Origin: Przewalskia tangutica
Taxonomy: Eukaryota > Streptophyta > Magnoliopsida > Solanales > Solanaceae
Assembly (NCBI GenBank): GCA_029844215.1
Contig: JAQGDG010000161.1
Span: 186,001-250,000 of the forward strand
Length of the DNA: 64,000 nucleotides
Direction of reading: 5' to 3'
Shown here: positions 11,461-24,003 of the stretch, in pieces
Layout of the letters: every line of letters starts with the position of its first letter
Position numbering within the stretch: position 1 is the stretch's first letter
Notes under the pieces: generated by a model
The model's input: only the letters and a program-made list of their open reading frames with translations
Databases searched by the model: none
Told to the model about the DNA's origin: nothing
Made by a program: the position numbers and the translations under genes

Positions 11461-12236
11461 GACTAGACGCGCGACATTAGATACTGCGGGCAAGTGGCGG
11501 CTTTGATCATGCGACGGCAGACAGATCTTATGATACGATTCACGACCTTGTTGGTCGTAGGTGTTAGTAGTCGGCTATGCCTTCGCATTACCACCGCACG
11601 GTTTTATTTGGACACGTGGGACCCGTGTTCACGTATTCCTTGGTGTTTTTCTATCATAGGCTGGCGGTGAGGAAGGTATTCCACGCATGATTGATGTTAT
11701 GGGCTTGAGACCCATAGTTATATTGGAGTGATGACTTTGAGGGCGTGAGTCCCTGACTTGACACGACTGCTTATTTATGGTGAACTGTAGTTTGGTTATC
11801 ATACATGTCTCCTGCTTTGTATAGACTACTATGATTTCATTTACGATTTATTTTTTGTTTCACATACTCGCACTGTTGTCGACCTCCTTGAAATGCGTTC
11901 ATGCCGCAGGTTGAGGTACACCAGTCGTTGATCCTAGCTCTCAGGGTCACAGTTCAGCGTTTGGGAAGCCCCGTTCTCCGGAGGCTTATCAGTGGTATAG
12001 TCCCCTGTCGTAGTAAGTGTTTACATTCGTGGTTTGGCGGGGCCCGTCCCGCCATTGTGTCGATCATTCTTAGAGGTCCAGTAATCGCTGTGGCGTGGTT
12101 GGTAAAAAGGATTGTTCATTTGTAAAAGAGTTGATGGTTATTTATATGCCGAAAGGCAAGTTTTCCAGATTATTGTTTTATATTTGTTATCTCATGTTGT
12201 TGTTTTATGTTCGATTACTCGATGTTGTGTCACTAG

Positions 12237-12253
12237 GGTGCCGGTAAGGCACC
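12237..12253 (+). other. Terminal hairpin of P1 5' LTR
   Basis: GGTGCC-GGTAA-GGCACC, a 6-bp stem about 25 bp before the LTR end. An equivalent hairpin closes every LTR here, with stem changes that keep pairing. Confidence 0.6.
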
Positions 12254-12279
12254 ATCCGCCCAGCTGGTCGTGACAAAAG

Positions 12280-12293
12280 TGGTATCGTGAGCG
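12280..12293 (+). other. P1 primer-binding site (tRNA-iMet type)
   Basis: TGGTATCGTGAGC follows the LTR end after AAAG. Plant gypsy elements prime from initiator Met tRNA using TGGTATCAGAGC-like sites, and this copy differs by a small change after TGGTATC. The same site follows the LTR ends of P2, P3 and P4 and, reversed, M1 and M2. Confidence 0.75.
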
Positions 12294-12475
12294 CTTAATC
12301 CTCGGAAAGTGTCTACGCATCAGATCCAGAGTCTTGATTATCGGGTGTTGTGCACTACACCAATAATCGTGAGGCTATAGGATATTTAGGATTGGTTTCT
12401 ATTCTTCTCACTCGAGATCGTGCCTTAGAGTCGTGTTGTAAGTCGGACCCTCGATGAAATTCTTTCCTTATCGTT
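12294..12475 (+). mobile_element. P1 leader between PBS and gag
   Basis: Conserved untranslated leader. The phrases ggaaagtgtctacgcatc, gtcttgattatcgg and atttaggattggtttc recur in the leaders of P2, P3, M1 and M2. Confidence 0.65.
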
Positions 12476-12727
12476 ATGCCTCCGCGTAGGCAACCCGCCT
12501 GTGAGGGCAAGCGGCCGAGGAACTGCGAGTTAGTCAGAGGGTCACGAGGGCACGCCCAATCATTACCTAGGGTAGTGCTTCATTCGGGATTTCGCGACGT
12601 AGCCCCAGCAGAGTTTAGCACGGCGACGGCGATTCCTACCGCGCCACGATATATGAACCTTCGCCCACGACCCAGAGAATTTAGATTGCAAGGCGACCTG
12701 GCACTAGCTATGGATTTGGCTACGTAG
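12476..12727 (+). pseudogene. Shortened gag start of P1
   Basis: An 83-codon frame beginning MPPRRQPACEGKRPRN, the basic Met-Pro-Pro start typical of plant gypsy gag and shared with the other elements in the window. It stops at 12727. The sequence beyond jumps to the segment that in P3 lies after gag (around 25500), so the capsid-to-zinc-knuckle part is deleted. The frame stays open to the deletion point, but no complete gag can be made. Identity rests on the shared start, leader and basic composition, because no full domain remains. Confidence 0.6.
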
Positions 12728-14333
12728 GGTATACCTTAAGTGCTATGTTCGATAGCGATGTGTTAGTTGTGATTAGAAATCACGGGTTAACCGAGTAAGA
12801 TTTTGGGGATGAAGGTGCGAGCCTTAGAGTGTTATACGTAGAGACCTTAGAGGTAAGGCCATCTCGAGTAAAGGTGTAGTGTTATGTTTGACCCTTATAG
12901 GAGTGCATAGTGCACGTGAGCTATGTTCGTGGGATAAGTCCCTGAGTAGCGTGATTTGAAAGAAGGTAGTCGAGCTAGGAAGACCGCTAGGTTTTCGTAA
13001 CATGATTTGTGAAATTATTCCTTCGGGGAGCTAGTGTTTTGCGCAATGCCGGGTCGGGTTGAGGCCATGTTGCGGGTCAACCCGCGGTATGTATGGTGGT
13101 GGGGTCAGTTTGTGGTGGTCCCGCCGGGTGGTAGGGTCACGAGGGTGTTAGGCCCAGGTTTAGTTAACCAAACAGATGAGTTCGTGGATGCGTTCGACCG
13201 CTGGTCGGGCGATTGGCAAACCCATCGTGTTCTTTCGGAGACCGCTTTACTTTGTGTTGAGTTATCGTAAAGGTTGTAAGGTTGCAGGGTGCCTACCTTC
13301 ACCTTATGATGACAGTGGAGCCAGTGCGGCTGTTTTGTTTCGAAGTTTTGCCAGCATGTGTTAAGAACTCGTAAGTCTCGAATCGCATTCGCCTCGGGCG
13401 GTGTTTGGATTTCGTGGATAGTTGCGGGATTGTTGTCTCTGTGGAGGTAGTGTTTAAGCTACCATTTCAGTGTTCGGATGTCGCCTTTTGAAGCCTTGTA
13501 GGGGCGGAAGTGTAAGTTGCCACCGATTGGTTCGATGTTGGCAAGGTTGATTAGTTGGTTCAGCTTGTTCCAAAGATCTGGATAGTGCGGCTTGTCTAGA
13601 AGAAGTTCGCAGCTCGTAGAAATCGTGCGGATAATCGGCGACGACGCCAGAGTTCGTGCCGACGGTCGGTCTTCTTGAGTACCACCCTGTTAGGGTGTGA
13701 CGAGTTTTGGAAACAAAGGAGCTTAGCCCTAGTTACTTGGGCCCTTTGAGTTCATGTGAAGAATAGGCCAGTTGCCTATATGTTAACTTTTTGCCGTCCG
13801 ACTTGTGAGGCGATTCGGCCTTTCGTATTGTTATGATCGGAAAGTATCGAGATCCATCCGCAGTGTTCCCGCTAACGATGACCACGTTAGAGATAGTAAC
13901 CCGAGTTTTGGAAATCGGCCGTGACGTAACGTGGTAAGAGTTCGAGTGTACGATCCTCCGGATCGCAGCCGGCATCATTTGTTGGTCGTCGAGCAAGGCT
14001 CGCGACAAAGTGACAAAAGTGGTACCATTTGTTGGGTCGCCTCGAGAAGGTTAATGCCTCGTGCAGAGTGACAAAGTGGTATACGACAAGTAAAGAGAAG
14101 CGAGCATGTATGGCGAGCATAGATGTGATCATTTCTTTTGTAAAAGAAAGGCGAAGGAAGTATATTTTAGACCCGTGGAGAAGTGTTTTGTGGTGATGAT
14201 TAGAGGTGTTTCCTCGTGGGCTTAGATGTGGTATTTGTGCGGTTGTTTCTATGGCGTGTGTGGCAAGGATTGTTTCGTAAGTATAGTAGTCAAGACTATA
14301 CCGCGCACGCTTGTTTTTAGACTTAGAAGGAAC
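12728..14333 (+). mobile_element. P1 internal remainder, no recognisable coding
   Basis: About 1.6 kb. Around 12840-12870 is gagaccttagaggtaaggcc, shared with P3 at 25628-25648. Around 13060-13160 is the block cgggtggtagggtcacgagggtg, shared with all sister elements. From about 13400 to 14330 the sequence is less conserved. The short open frames in both strands have no domain I recognise and differ between sisters. Confidence 0.55.
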
Positions 14334-14359
14334 ATTCGACTAATGTTTCTAAGGAAGAA
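14334..14359 (+). other. P1 inverted repeat and polypurine tract
   Basis: acattcgactaatgt-like inverted repeat, then aaggaagaa abutting the LTR start. Here the right arm reads ctaatgt rather than cgaatgt, weakening the stem. This is a TCG-type discrepancy like those seen elsewhere. Confidence 0.6.
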
Positions 14360-17300
14360 TGTTATACCCGTAGTCCCGTGGTATGTATGCGAGGACGCAC
14401 GTGCGAGAATACTGACGAAAGATCGGAAAGGAAGAAAGAGGCGATTTTTTCCACTAAAAGTTTCCGCTTTGTGAAGGAAAAAGGTTCGTTAACGGGAATT
14501 GATTCCCGCATTCGATTCTGACTTCCCGAATATTAGAGAATTATGGAATTTTATTTTCGAAATGGTCACGTGGGCCCACGAGAAATTTACTGGTTTTGTG
14601 GGCCCACTTTGTTTTCGAGATTTTGGCCATTATGGATATTTTCTAAGATGTTTTATTTTGGGAATAGGAGGGTGACACGTGTCACCCCGCCTAGGTGGCT
14701 TCGCCGAATGGCATTTGTGCACAACACCGGCTAGAGTCGTTTTTCGACTAAACGCTTTACATAACTTCATAAGGAAAATTCCGGCTATGTCTTTTCTCAT
14801 TTTGCGGATTTTTCCGAGAGACTAACATTTTGGACCAACGAGAGGCGCACTTGGCACCCTCTCATCAGCGGGCAAGCGGGCGCATACGACGATTTGGGGT
14901 GTCAGTGGTAGATATTTTGGTAGATATTTGTGAGGGTTTTATGAGTAGGGACTAGGGCACTTGGGCATATCTTGGCCCTACACTTGTGTAACACTTGGCT
15001 CAATCTTGGCCATTGGTTGGCCTTGGCTTGTGCTATAAATACCCCTCTCCCTTTGATGAATTCTTCATCCATTCCTAAATGTTTCTAAGTGTGAAATCCC
15101 TCCTCTCTCCTCTTGTCGACTCTCGCCCAAGAGCCCCTCTCCCTTTGAAAGGCCCCTGGCGAGAGCCCTCCCCTCCTTTGAGGCGCCAGCGGGTACCCCC
15201 AGCCTAGGTTGTTTCAGATATACCCTTTTTTTGTGGTGTAGAAATACTCTCAAAAGTATTCATATAATGCCCAAATTTACCTTAGCCAGATACCTTGTTG
15301 TATTCTAAGGTTATACCTATACTAAAAGCCAGATATACTATTATACTTTCCACAATACAAACCGAAACCCTAAGGAAAATCTCCATAGTTAGTCGGAGTG
15401 TTATGTAGGTTGGTTAGAACTTCTAGGGTGGTTTGGAGCGGGTCGAGCGCCTGAGTCGAGCTAAACCTTGCTCGTGAGCGACATTTAACTCGGATATTTA
15501 TGGGCTTATCGAGGTAATTATCTTGTCCTCCTATTGTAATTGGATATTACATGTTGTAGGAATATATAGTCAAGTATACTATATTTATATAATCAACATA
15601 GCTTGTGGCAATGTCCTCGACTTAAGCTCGAAGAATCGAATCAGAATTACATAGATCAGACATGAGACTCGTGTAGTAGTACCGTGGAGTAGAATTGTAC
15701 CCGTTAGGGTTAGATGTATAACCCCGGTTGGCTTGCAGCCGGCCTCGATAGAGAGGAGGTTTACGCCGTCATGTGTGGGGAGGTCGAATTTTCTTGAGAA
15801 TGTTCTACGATGAGATCTAAATGTTAATGTCGCTGTGGCCTTATAGGTTGATGTACTACGTGTGGCGATCTACGTGGCTTAAGGAGTAGCCGACGCTTGG
15901 AAGTACTTGAGCGCTTTGCTGAGTCGATACTGGCCGCGAGGTACGTGAACCTCTTCCTATCTCTTCTAAGATGATATGTGTGAACTATGTAGTACGCAGA
16001 CGCATACGTGCTAAATGTGTTTGAGTGGTTTAAAACATAAAGTGTTATAACGCTTTATGGAAGTCGTTATAATGACTTTATGTTAGTGAAGATACATGTG
16101 GTTTTTAAAAGGTAATCGATTTGAACTATAATCGCTTGTTATATGATAAGAAAGAACTTGAAGTATTTCAAAAGATTTTTGAATCATTTTGAAAGGAAGT
16201 AATACTTGGTGTTTGAAAACTTAAGAGTTATACTAGCTTTATGGGAAGTTAGGTATAACTACTTAAGAATGCTTTACCGATTTCGAAATCGTAATGTGTA
16301 TCGACAAACCACTGCAATGCATTAATAAAGGAAATGTTTTGAATAATTAAGTATTATTAAAACCAGAGAAACTTCCATCCGCATGAAGCTAAGATGAAAC
16401 AAAATGATATTTCTAGATCACGGTCATTGAATAAGATTTTTATAAACAAGAATATCCTACTCACATAAGACTTATGTTTCTCATTGTTTAAAAGAGAATT
16501 ATATTCTTAAATGAATAAGACCATGAACTCTTAAACCTTTCTAAAATAAGAAACGTGAACATTTGAAATTAGGCAAACTTGGACGCTTGGAAAATAATGT
16601 TGTTACTTGATTTTACAAAGGTAAGAGTTTTGGTTTTCTTAAAAGGACAAATACTCTATTTTATACTACGTATCAGGTGACTTATGTGAAAGAAAACAGA
16701 TCTTTTCTTAGATTTAATGTGTGAAGTACTTTGGGGATAGATACAACTTGTTAGTAAAGTACCTCGTGTGAATAACTTGATTGTATTGGTTTGTGATAGC
16801 CTTGTAATACTTTCTTGTTGCTTTGATAAGTAAACGTGTTAGGATGCTACGGTGTTAGTATCTTGTGATGTTTGTGTAAAGCGGGTTTCGATTGTGCTTA
16901 TTAACTATCACCGTTATGATAGTATTGTGGCATTCATCTCTTGAGGTGATTCCGGGGGTTAAGCTGCCCTCCGATGCGGGGTAGACTCAGGCGGTCTGGG
17001 ACCATGATTCGAGAATACCTCATGCGGGTCCTGGGGGCCTATGCGGAGCTACGAGTTCGTGTTAGCGTTGCCCTTTACGGGCACGCGGTCCCAGGCTACG
17101 CGGACTGGAAGTCCAGACGATGCGGGAGTAGCTACCGACGCGGGAATACCTCACGCGGGCGATGAGATTGGCCTACGCGAGTCAGCGGGAAGTTCGGTGA
17201 CTAGACGCGACATTAGATCGCGGGCAAGTGGCGCCTTTGATCATGCGACGGTTCAGACAGATCTTATGATACGCTTCATGACCTTGTTGGTACCGTGGGT

Positions 17301-18011
17301 GTTAGTAGTCGGCCATGCCTTCGCATTTACCCCCAGACGGTTTTATTTCGACACAGTGGGACCCGTGTTCATGTGTATTCCTTGGTGTTTTTCTATCATA
17401 GATCACTGGCGGTGAGGAAGGTATTCCACGCATGATTGATGTTATGGGCTTGAGACCCATAGTTATATCGAGTGATGACTTTGAGCGCGAGTCCCCGACT
17501 TGACACGCATCGCTATTTATGGTGAATCGTAGTTCGTTATCATACATGTCTCCGCTTGTATAGACTACTATGATTTCATTTACGTGATTTATTTTTGTTT
17601 CACATACTCTGCACTGGTCATCGACCTCCTCGGGGCCGCGCTCATGCCGCAGTCGAGGTACACCACCGCCGATCCTAGCCTCGTGGTCAGCTCAGCTTTG
17701 GGAAGCCCGCTTCTCCGAGGCTTATCACGTATAGTCCCTCGTAGTAAGTGTTTACATTCGTGGTTTGGCGGGCCCCGCCCCGCCATCGTGGTCGATCATT
17801 CTTAGGTCCAGAAATCGCTGTGGCGTGGTTGGTAAAAAGGATTGTCGCTCATTTGTAAAAGAGTTGATGGTTATTTATACGCCGAAAGGCAAGTTTTCAC
17901 AGATTATTGTTTTATATTTCGTTATCTCACGTTGTTGTTTTATGTTCCACGACACTGGATGTTGTGTCACTAGGTGCCCGGTAAGGCACCAACACGGGCC
18001 GGGTCGTGACA
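14360..18011 (+). mobile_element. P1 3' LTR
   Basis: Partner of 8571-12275. It has the G-box palindrome at 14670-14687, TATA box at 15034-15041, minisatellite at 16972-17165, and end GTCGTGACA at 18011 followed by M1 leader. Examples of differences from LTR1: ggttggagc versus ggtcgagc, agttggagc versus agtcgagc, ccttggactt versus cctcgactt, aactggcttg versus aatcgcttg. Confidence 0.85.
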
Positions 18012-18172
18012 ACAAATTTCTAAGGCACGATCTCGTAATGAGAAGAATGGAAACCAATCATAAATGTCCTATAGCCTCATGATTATAGACGTGGTGCACA
18101 ACACACCGATAATCAAGACTCTACTAGACACGGTCGTAGACACTTTCCGAGGATTAATCGCTCGATACCACT
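18012..18172 (-). mobile_element. M1 leader and primer-binding site
   Basis: Resumes the M1 leader after P1. The reversed phrases aatcaagactctactaga and cactttccgaggattaatcg match the other leaders. The PBS core, TGGTATC on the minus strand, is at 18164-18170, next to the LTR end at 18173. Confidence 0.75.
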
Positions 18173-18899
18173 TGTAACGCCCAACCGGGCGTGATCGTGC
18201 CTTACCCGGCACCCTAGTGATACAACATCGAGAAAACCAATGAAATAAAAACTTTACACATGAAATGAGACATAAATAAATAAACAAAGCAACCCAACAA
18301 TAGCTTTCAGATATATACATAAAACCGAACAATTATCCTTTTTACAAACTCCCGCCACAACAAGGCATATGCACTTAAGATTTACAATAACTATGAGGGA
18401 CAGGGCCCCATACCTGAATGTACAAGAACCTACAACTCAGGAACACATACTAAAAGATAAGCCTCCGAGAAACGGAGCTTCCCAATACGCCGAACCGTGA
18501 TCCTAAGAGCGAGGATCCACGATCGACGTACTTCTACCGCAGATGAACGCAGCCCCGAAGGAGGTCAAGACAACAGTACCAAGTATGTGAAATCAGAAAT
18601 ATCAGAATGAAATCATAGCAGTCTATATAAAGAACGAGACATGAATGATAACCAAACTACAGTACACACAAAAATAACTTATATCAATTAAGTTTCTCAC
18701 GCCAGTCACATCAATCATGCCAGTGGAATGCCTTCCTCATCGCCATTTATGATATGATAACACCAAGAAGTACACTGCACACCAAGTCCTACGATGCCAA
18801 AGTCAGATAATAAATTCAAATGGAAGCATACCCGTGCGCTACACATCGTGTCAGTATGTCCAAAAAGGGAACCACAAGACAGCAATCAAAATGGAAGCA
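18173..18899 (-). mobile_element. M1 5' LTR, part 1 (interrupted by P2)
   Basis: Minus-strand LTR end, from TGTAACGCCC at 18173 to the 65-bp minisatellite near 18810-18899. P2 begins here, and the LTR resumes at 36764 in the next repeat phrase. Joined length with 36764-39437 is about 3.4 kb, equal to the M1 3' LTR. Confidence 0.85.
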
Positions 18900-20572
18900 T
18901 GTTATACCCCGTAGTTCCAGGGTATGTATGCGAGGACGTACGTACGAGAATACGACTTTAAAAATGGAAAGGAAGAAAGATGTGATTTTTCACTTAAAAG
19001 TTTCCGCTTTGAAGGAAAAAGGTTCGTTAACGGGAATTGGATTCCCGATTTGGTATTCGCTTCTTGAATTATATTAGAATTTTGGAATTTTATTTCCTGA
19101 ATTGGTCACGCTGGGCCCACTGAGAAATTTACTGGCTTTATGGGCCCGCTTTGTTTTTGAGATTTTGGCCATTATGGATATTTTCTAAGATGAATTATTT
19201 TGATTTAATGAGGGCGACACGTGTCACCCCCAGGTGGCTTGGCCGATTTGAGCAAGATGTGGCAAGACAAACGGCCTCGTCTTGCAAGATATTTTTGCGA
19301 AGACAAGTGGCTTGTGGGTCCCACCCACACTTGTCCCCAATCTCAACCACACACTTGCCTTCATCCTATCCTCGTTGTCCTATATACGCACCCTTAGTTG
19401 ATGAAATCTTCCACACTTAGAGAACGCAAGACTTGAGAAATATTTTCCTCTCCTCCTCCTTCACTTGTCGTCGTCGAACACACCCCCTAACCAAACCTTG
19501 TCCAATAATTCCTAAACTCTAAGTGTTCTTCCTAGTTTATTAGGAAGACTCTTAACCAAAAGTTAGAAAAGATTTCACATCCCTCGCCTTAAAAAGACAC
19601 ATCGCCGAGAGCTCTTGAGGAAAAATCTAGCGTTCTTCACTTGCTTGAGCTGGTTCTTGAAGAGATGATGGTTAGGAGCTTCTTAGGTGATTTGTGGTGG
19701 TTTGTACGCAAAGATCGAGCTAAGACTTGCTTGGATCGACATTAAGTTCTCGGATAGATTTTGGGCTATTCGAGGTAGTAATCTTAACCTCTTTGTGATT
19801 TCGTCATTATACATATATTATAAGTATATTATGAGTATGTAATATACGGAGTAAAGTTTGGAAGAGTTGGATCTTGTTAACTTGTTAAAAGAAAGGATTG
19901 GCCGCTTTCCATTAAAATGGTAAAACGCATCTTACTTGTGGTTAAGTAATTAACAAAGTAACTATAACTTATATTAAGAATGGAAATATGTTGGACGACT
20001 AATGAGTAATCGATAAGTAAATGGACAAAGTTGGCCAAGGACCCCAACTTAAGGATCAGATTTACTTTGGACCGTATTTACTTTGGACCGTATTTACATT
20101 GACCGTATTTACATTTCGCGGGAAGATTTTTCAATCGCGTTCGCTTGGGCGCGCGATCCCCTTTTACTTATTGTCATGTTATGGCGCGATAGTAAACCGC
20201 TACGGCCGTCGCGTAATCCTCTTCTTTACTTATTGTTGTTATGAAGGCGTGATAGTAAACCGCTGCTACCGTTGGGCGTGTAATCCCCTTCTTTATGTTA
20301 TTTAATTATTACGCCTTATATATATATATACGGTATATATATTACGTTATTCGCCTTGGAGAAAGATGGAAAAGAGTAAAAGCGAGGAAGTCACGAATTT
20401 TCCGTAGAATTAGAGGGCTTTTATTGGTATAAGTCTTAAATGGTGAGAAAGGTTTGATAAAAGTACTATGACCATTTTGTGAGCGAGTACTACGCATGGC
20501 GTGATCTACTTGGCAACGAGAGCCGACGTCAAGTACTTGAGCGCTTTGCTATTTGTCGATAATCGTCGCGAG
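18900..20572 (+). mobile_element. P2 5' LTR, part 1
   Basis: Starts TGTTATACCCCG. It has a G-box palindrome variant at 19204-19221 and a probable promoter at 19380-19390 (ctatatacgcacc). At 20029-20150 the phrases ctttggaccgtatttac and ggcgcgatagtaaaccgc recur, and a (TA)n run lies at 20317-20341. P3 interrupts at 20573, and the LTR resumes at 29684 with gaggtacgtgaacctcttcc. Confidence 0.8.
20050..20345 (+). repeat. Short tandem phrases and TA run in P2 LTR
   Basis: An 18-bp phrase (tttactttggaccgtatt) is repeated two to three times at 20059-20110. A longer phrase with gcgtgatagtaaaccgct and taatcc...ctttacttattgttgttatg is repeated at about 20125-20300, ending in a TA run. The same layout is in LTR2 at 34560-34850. 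It is specific to P2 among the elements here. Confidence 0.6.
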
Positions 20573-21241
20573 TGTTATACCCCGATTTCCGCAGTATGTA
20601 TGCGAGGACGCACGCATTTGAGAATACGCGCAGAAAGATTGGAAAGCGAAGAAAGAGGTGATTTTTCCACTAAAAGTTTCCGCTTGGAAGAAAAAGGTTC
20701 GTTAACGGGAATCGATTCCCGATTTGGTATTCTGACTTCCCGAATATTAGAGAATTATGGAATTTTATTTTCTGAATGGTCACGCTGGGCCCACTGAGAA
20801 ATTTACTGGCTTTGGGCCCACTTTGTTTTCGAGATTTTGGCCATCAGGATTTTTTCTAAGATGTTTTATTTTGCAATATGAGGCGACACGGTCACCCCGC
20901 CTGTGGCTTGGCCGAATGACATTTCAGTGCACAACACCCTGCTAGAGTCGCTTTGACGTAAACGCTTACAGAAGTCATGGCGGAAAATTCCGCTATGTCA
21001 TTTAGTATTTTATGATTTTTCCGAGAGACGAAATGTTTTGGACCAACGAGAGGCAACACTTCGCACCTCTCATCAGCGGACTCGAGGCGGAATTGGCCGA
21101 ACGGACGGGCAAGTCAGGTAGATATTTGTGTAGATATTTGTGAGGATTCGCGAGTAGGGTTGTGTGCACTTGGCTTGATCTCGCCTTACACTTGCCTTGC
21201 ACATGGCTTGATCTTCGCCATTGGTTGGCTTTTGGTTTTGC

Positions 21242-21249
21242 TATAAATA
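21242..21249 (+). promoter_or_regulatory. TATA box in P3 5' LTR
   Basis: TATAAATA followed by cccc, about 670 bp into the LTR. The partner in LTR2 is at 26884-26891. Confidence 0.65.
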
Positions 21250-23120
21250 CCCCTTGGCTCAAGACTTCATTCATCCAAAATGTTCCAAGTCTTGCTATCC
21301 TTCCTCTCCTCTTGTTCGACTCTCGCCCAAGAGCCCCCTCCCTAGTAAAGGCCCTCGCCGAGAAACCCTCCCCTTTGAGCGGCCTCAGGCCGAGAGGTTC
21401 CTCCTCCTAGTGGTGTAGCCGAGCCTACCCCCTTGGTAGAAAGTTGTCTTCCAAGTATTGTTGTAATGCCCAAAATACCTTAGCCTTGTACCTTGTAGTA
21501 TTCCAAAGATACCTCTATACGTAGAGCCCTGAATACTACCTTTTGTCCTTTTAGTCTCAAACCAAACCCTAAGGAAATCTTCATACTTGGTCAAGATTTG
21601 AGTGAAGTTGGTTAGAACTTCTATGGTTGTTTCGAGCGGATCGAGCGCACTGAGCGAGCTAAACCTCGCTCAGATCGACATTATAACTTGGATAATTTTG
21701 GGCTTGTCGAGGTAAATATTCTTGTTCCTTATTGTAATCGAGATTACATATTGTAGGAATATATAGTCGAGGTATACTATATATGTAATCAACATTATCA
21801 CGCGCAAATGTCTTTTGACTTAAGCCCAATTTAAAGAAAGAATCGAATCAGAATTACATAGGATCATTACAAGAGACTTGTGTAGCATTGTTGTGAAGTA
21901 GAATTGTACACGCCCGTTAGACGTAAACCCCCGGTTGGCTTGGTAGCCGCCTCGATAGAGAGAGATTTACGCTGCCATGTGGGAGGTCCGAATTTTCTGA
22001 GAGAAATGGAACTTGTGTTTTGAAGTTAATAGACGCTTGTGACCTTTTTAGGTGAAAGATTAAGAGTAGCGCATTCTACTCGAGGAGTGGAAAGGGCTAG
22101 CGCGTTGTAGTTACTGAGCATTTTGCTTATCGTCGATACTCGCGAGGTATGTGAACCTCTTCCTATCTTTTCTAGCATGATTGTCATGGAACTATGTAGT
22201 ACGAGACGACAAAGCAAGTGATTTGGTTGGTTTAAAACATAGGTGTTATAATAGCTTTACGGGAAGTTAGTTATAACGACCTTATGTAAGTGAAAATGGT
22301 TTATCGATGTTAAGTTAAGAGACTTGATCTTATAAGATAAGAGACTTAACTTATTTGTTTTAATGTGACGTTTGCGTGAAACCTCATTCGCGAGTAATGA
22401 GTACTTGGTTTTTAAAGTGGATAATGTTTTACCGATTTCGAATCGTAACGTATCGCTGCACCACGCAGCAGAAATAAAAGGAAAATGTATTCAATAATGA
22501 CGTGTCGTATTAAAACCAAGAGAAACCTCCATCCGCATGGCTAAGACGAGACAAAATGATATTACATTTTCTAGATCATGGTCACAGAATAAGATCGTTA
22601 TAAACAAGAATAAACTACTCACATATATGACATATGTTACTCAATTGTTCTAAAAAGGATCAAGTGATTAAGTTTGGGAACTATGAAACCTTTTGAAAAC
22701 GAGGTCGAGTAATCAAACTAGGCAACCGAACTTAGGAAAAGAACGCTGGTACTTGATTTTAAAAGGAAAGTGTTCGCTTACTTAAAATGGGTTGGTCATT
22801 CTAATACTACGTATCGTGACTTTGATAAAAGTAACGGATCTCTTTACAAAATTTAACGACGTAGTACTTTAGGCTAAAACCCGACTTTGGTATAAAATGA
22901 AAGTACTTTGTGTTGTTGTGAAACTTGCCTACGCTTGTTGTCGCTAAGCTTCGCTATGCTTATCGTGATAACCTTTGTCGTGCAAAGCGCTGTATTTCTC
23001 GTGTTACCGCTCTCACGGAGGGTCGCTGACTTGTCGAGAACTTACTCGACGCAAGCTTCTTGAGCGACGAGAAATTCCACCGCACGCCTCGCTGATAGTA
23101 TTATTGTTGCGCATCGCTAC

Positions 23121-23480
23121 GACATACCGACACGACGCGTAGCGCACGCATGCTTCCATTTAGATTACCGCTTGTTGTTTCCTTCGACATACCGACACGA
23201 CGCGTAGCGCACGCATGCGCCCATTTGGAATGTTGTCTTATATTTCCTTCGACATACCGACACGACGCGTAGCGCATCGCATGCGCCCATTTGGAATGTT
23301 GTCTTATTTTTCCTTCGACATACCGACACGCGTAGCGCACGTATGCTTCCATTTGATTGCCTCATTGCTGAGGTCATACGGACATGCCTACACCGATGCA
23401 GACTCCGGCACGCGCCGGGACATCGTATTATTGTCGCATCATGGACATGTCTACACCGATGCAAAGATTCCGGCACGCGC
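23121..23480 (+). repeat. Composite minisatellite in P3 5' LTR: four 65-bp units, then two units of a second type
   Basis: 65-bp units start at 23121, 23186, 23251 and 23317, each opening with gacataccgacac. From about 23370 two units follow with the phrase ggacatg(t/c)ctacaccgatgca and cggcacgcgcc. The first type matches M1 and the second matches the minus-strand arrays in M2, so this cassette joins two repeat families. Confidence 0.85.
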
Positions 23481-24003
23481 CATAATGCGAACTCGATTGA
23501 TGTCGCTGGGCGCGAGACCCATAGTTATATCGAGTGATGATCGCTTTATGTCGCGAATCAGAGTTTGGTTATCATACATGCCTCCCGCTTTATATAGACT
23601 AGTATGATTTCATTTACGTGATTGCATGGGCCACATACTTGGTATCTCAGATCGACTTCCTTCGGCCGCGCTCATGCCGCAGTAGAGGTACATCGGCCGT
23701 GATCCTCGCCATAGATCACGCCAACAGATTCAAGCTCCGCTTTCCCGAGGCTTATCTTTGCAGTGTTCCCCGAGTTGTAGGTTCTGTACATTCGTGGTAC
23801 GGGCCCCGTCCCGCCATAGTCATCAGATATCTTAGAGGTCCAGAGTAATCATGTGCAAGGTGGTTGTAAAAGGATTAAACTGCTCGTGTTTTATGTATTT
23901 ACCAAGGCAAATCGCTTTGGTTGGCCTATTCATTTATTATATCTCTTGTTAAATGACTCATGTTTTATGTTCCGCTGATTTTCTCTCGATGATGTATCAC
24001 TAG

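Larger units (their letters stand above)
8571..12275 (+). mobile_element. P1 5' LTR
   Basis: It starts TGTTATACC and ends GTCGTGACA, directly followed by the PBS. It carries an 18-bp palindrome with a G-box (8886-8903), a TATA box (9252-9259), the minisatellite at 11228-11460, and a terminal GGTGCC/GGCACC hairpin (12237-12253). Relative to its partner at 14360-18011 it shows many one- to three-base differences clustered at TTG, CTG and TGG sites. Confidence 0.85.
8571..18011 (+). mobile_element. P1: complete plus-strand LTR retrotransposon inside M1
   Basis: LTR1 is 8571-12275, the internal region 12276-14359 and LTR2 14360-18011. It lies in the M1 leader just upstream of the M1 gag start. 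Joining 8570 to 18012 recovers the leader seen uninterrupted in M2 (53885-53950). Flanks read acaat on the left and acaaat on the right, an imperfect short duplication. The internal region is 2.1 kb with a much shortened gag and no pol. Both LTRs are about 3.7 kb and carry the GATGCGGG-type minisatellite like L0. Confidence 0.85.

Noticed and set aside
12280..12293. Possible tRNA gene remnant
   Set aside because: Only the short primer-binding complement is present; there is no cloverleaf sequence around it.
20317..20341. TA run as a satellite or origin-like element
   Set aside because: A short dinucleotide run found in both P2 LTRs; nothing else supports an origin.
23121..23360. Regular repeats suggesting a CRISPR array
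   Set aside because: Units abut with no unique spacers of constant length, the spacing equals the unit, and the context is a plant LTR.
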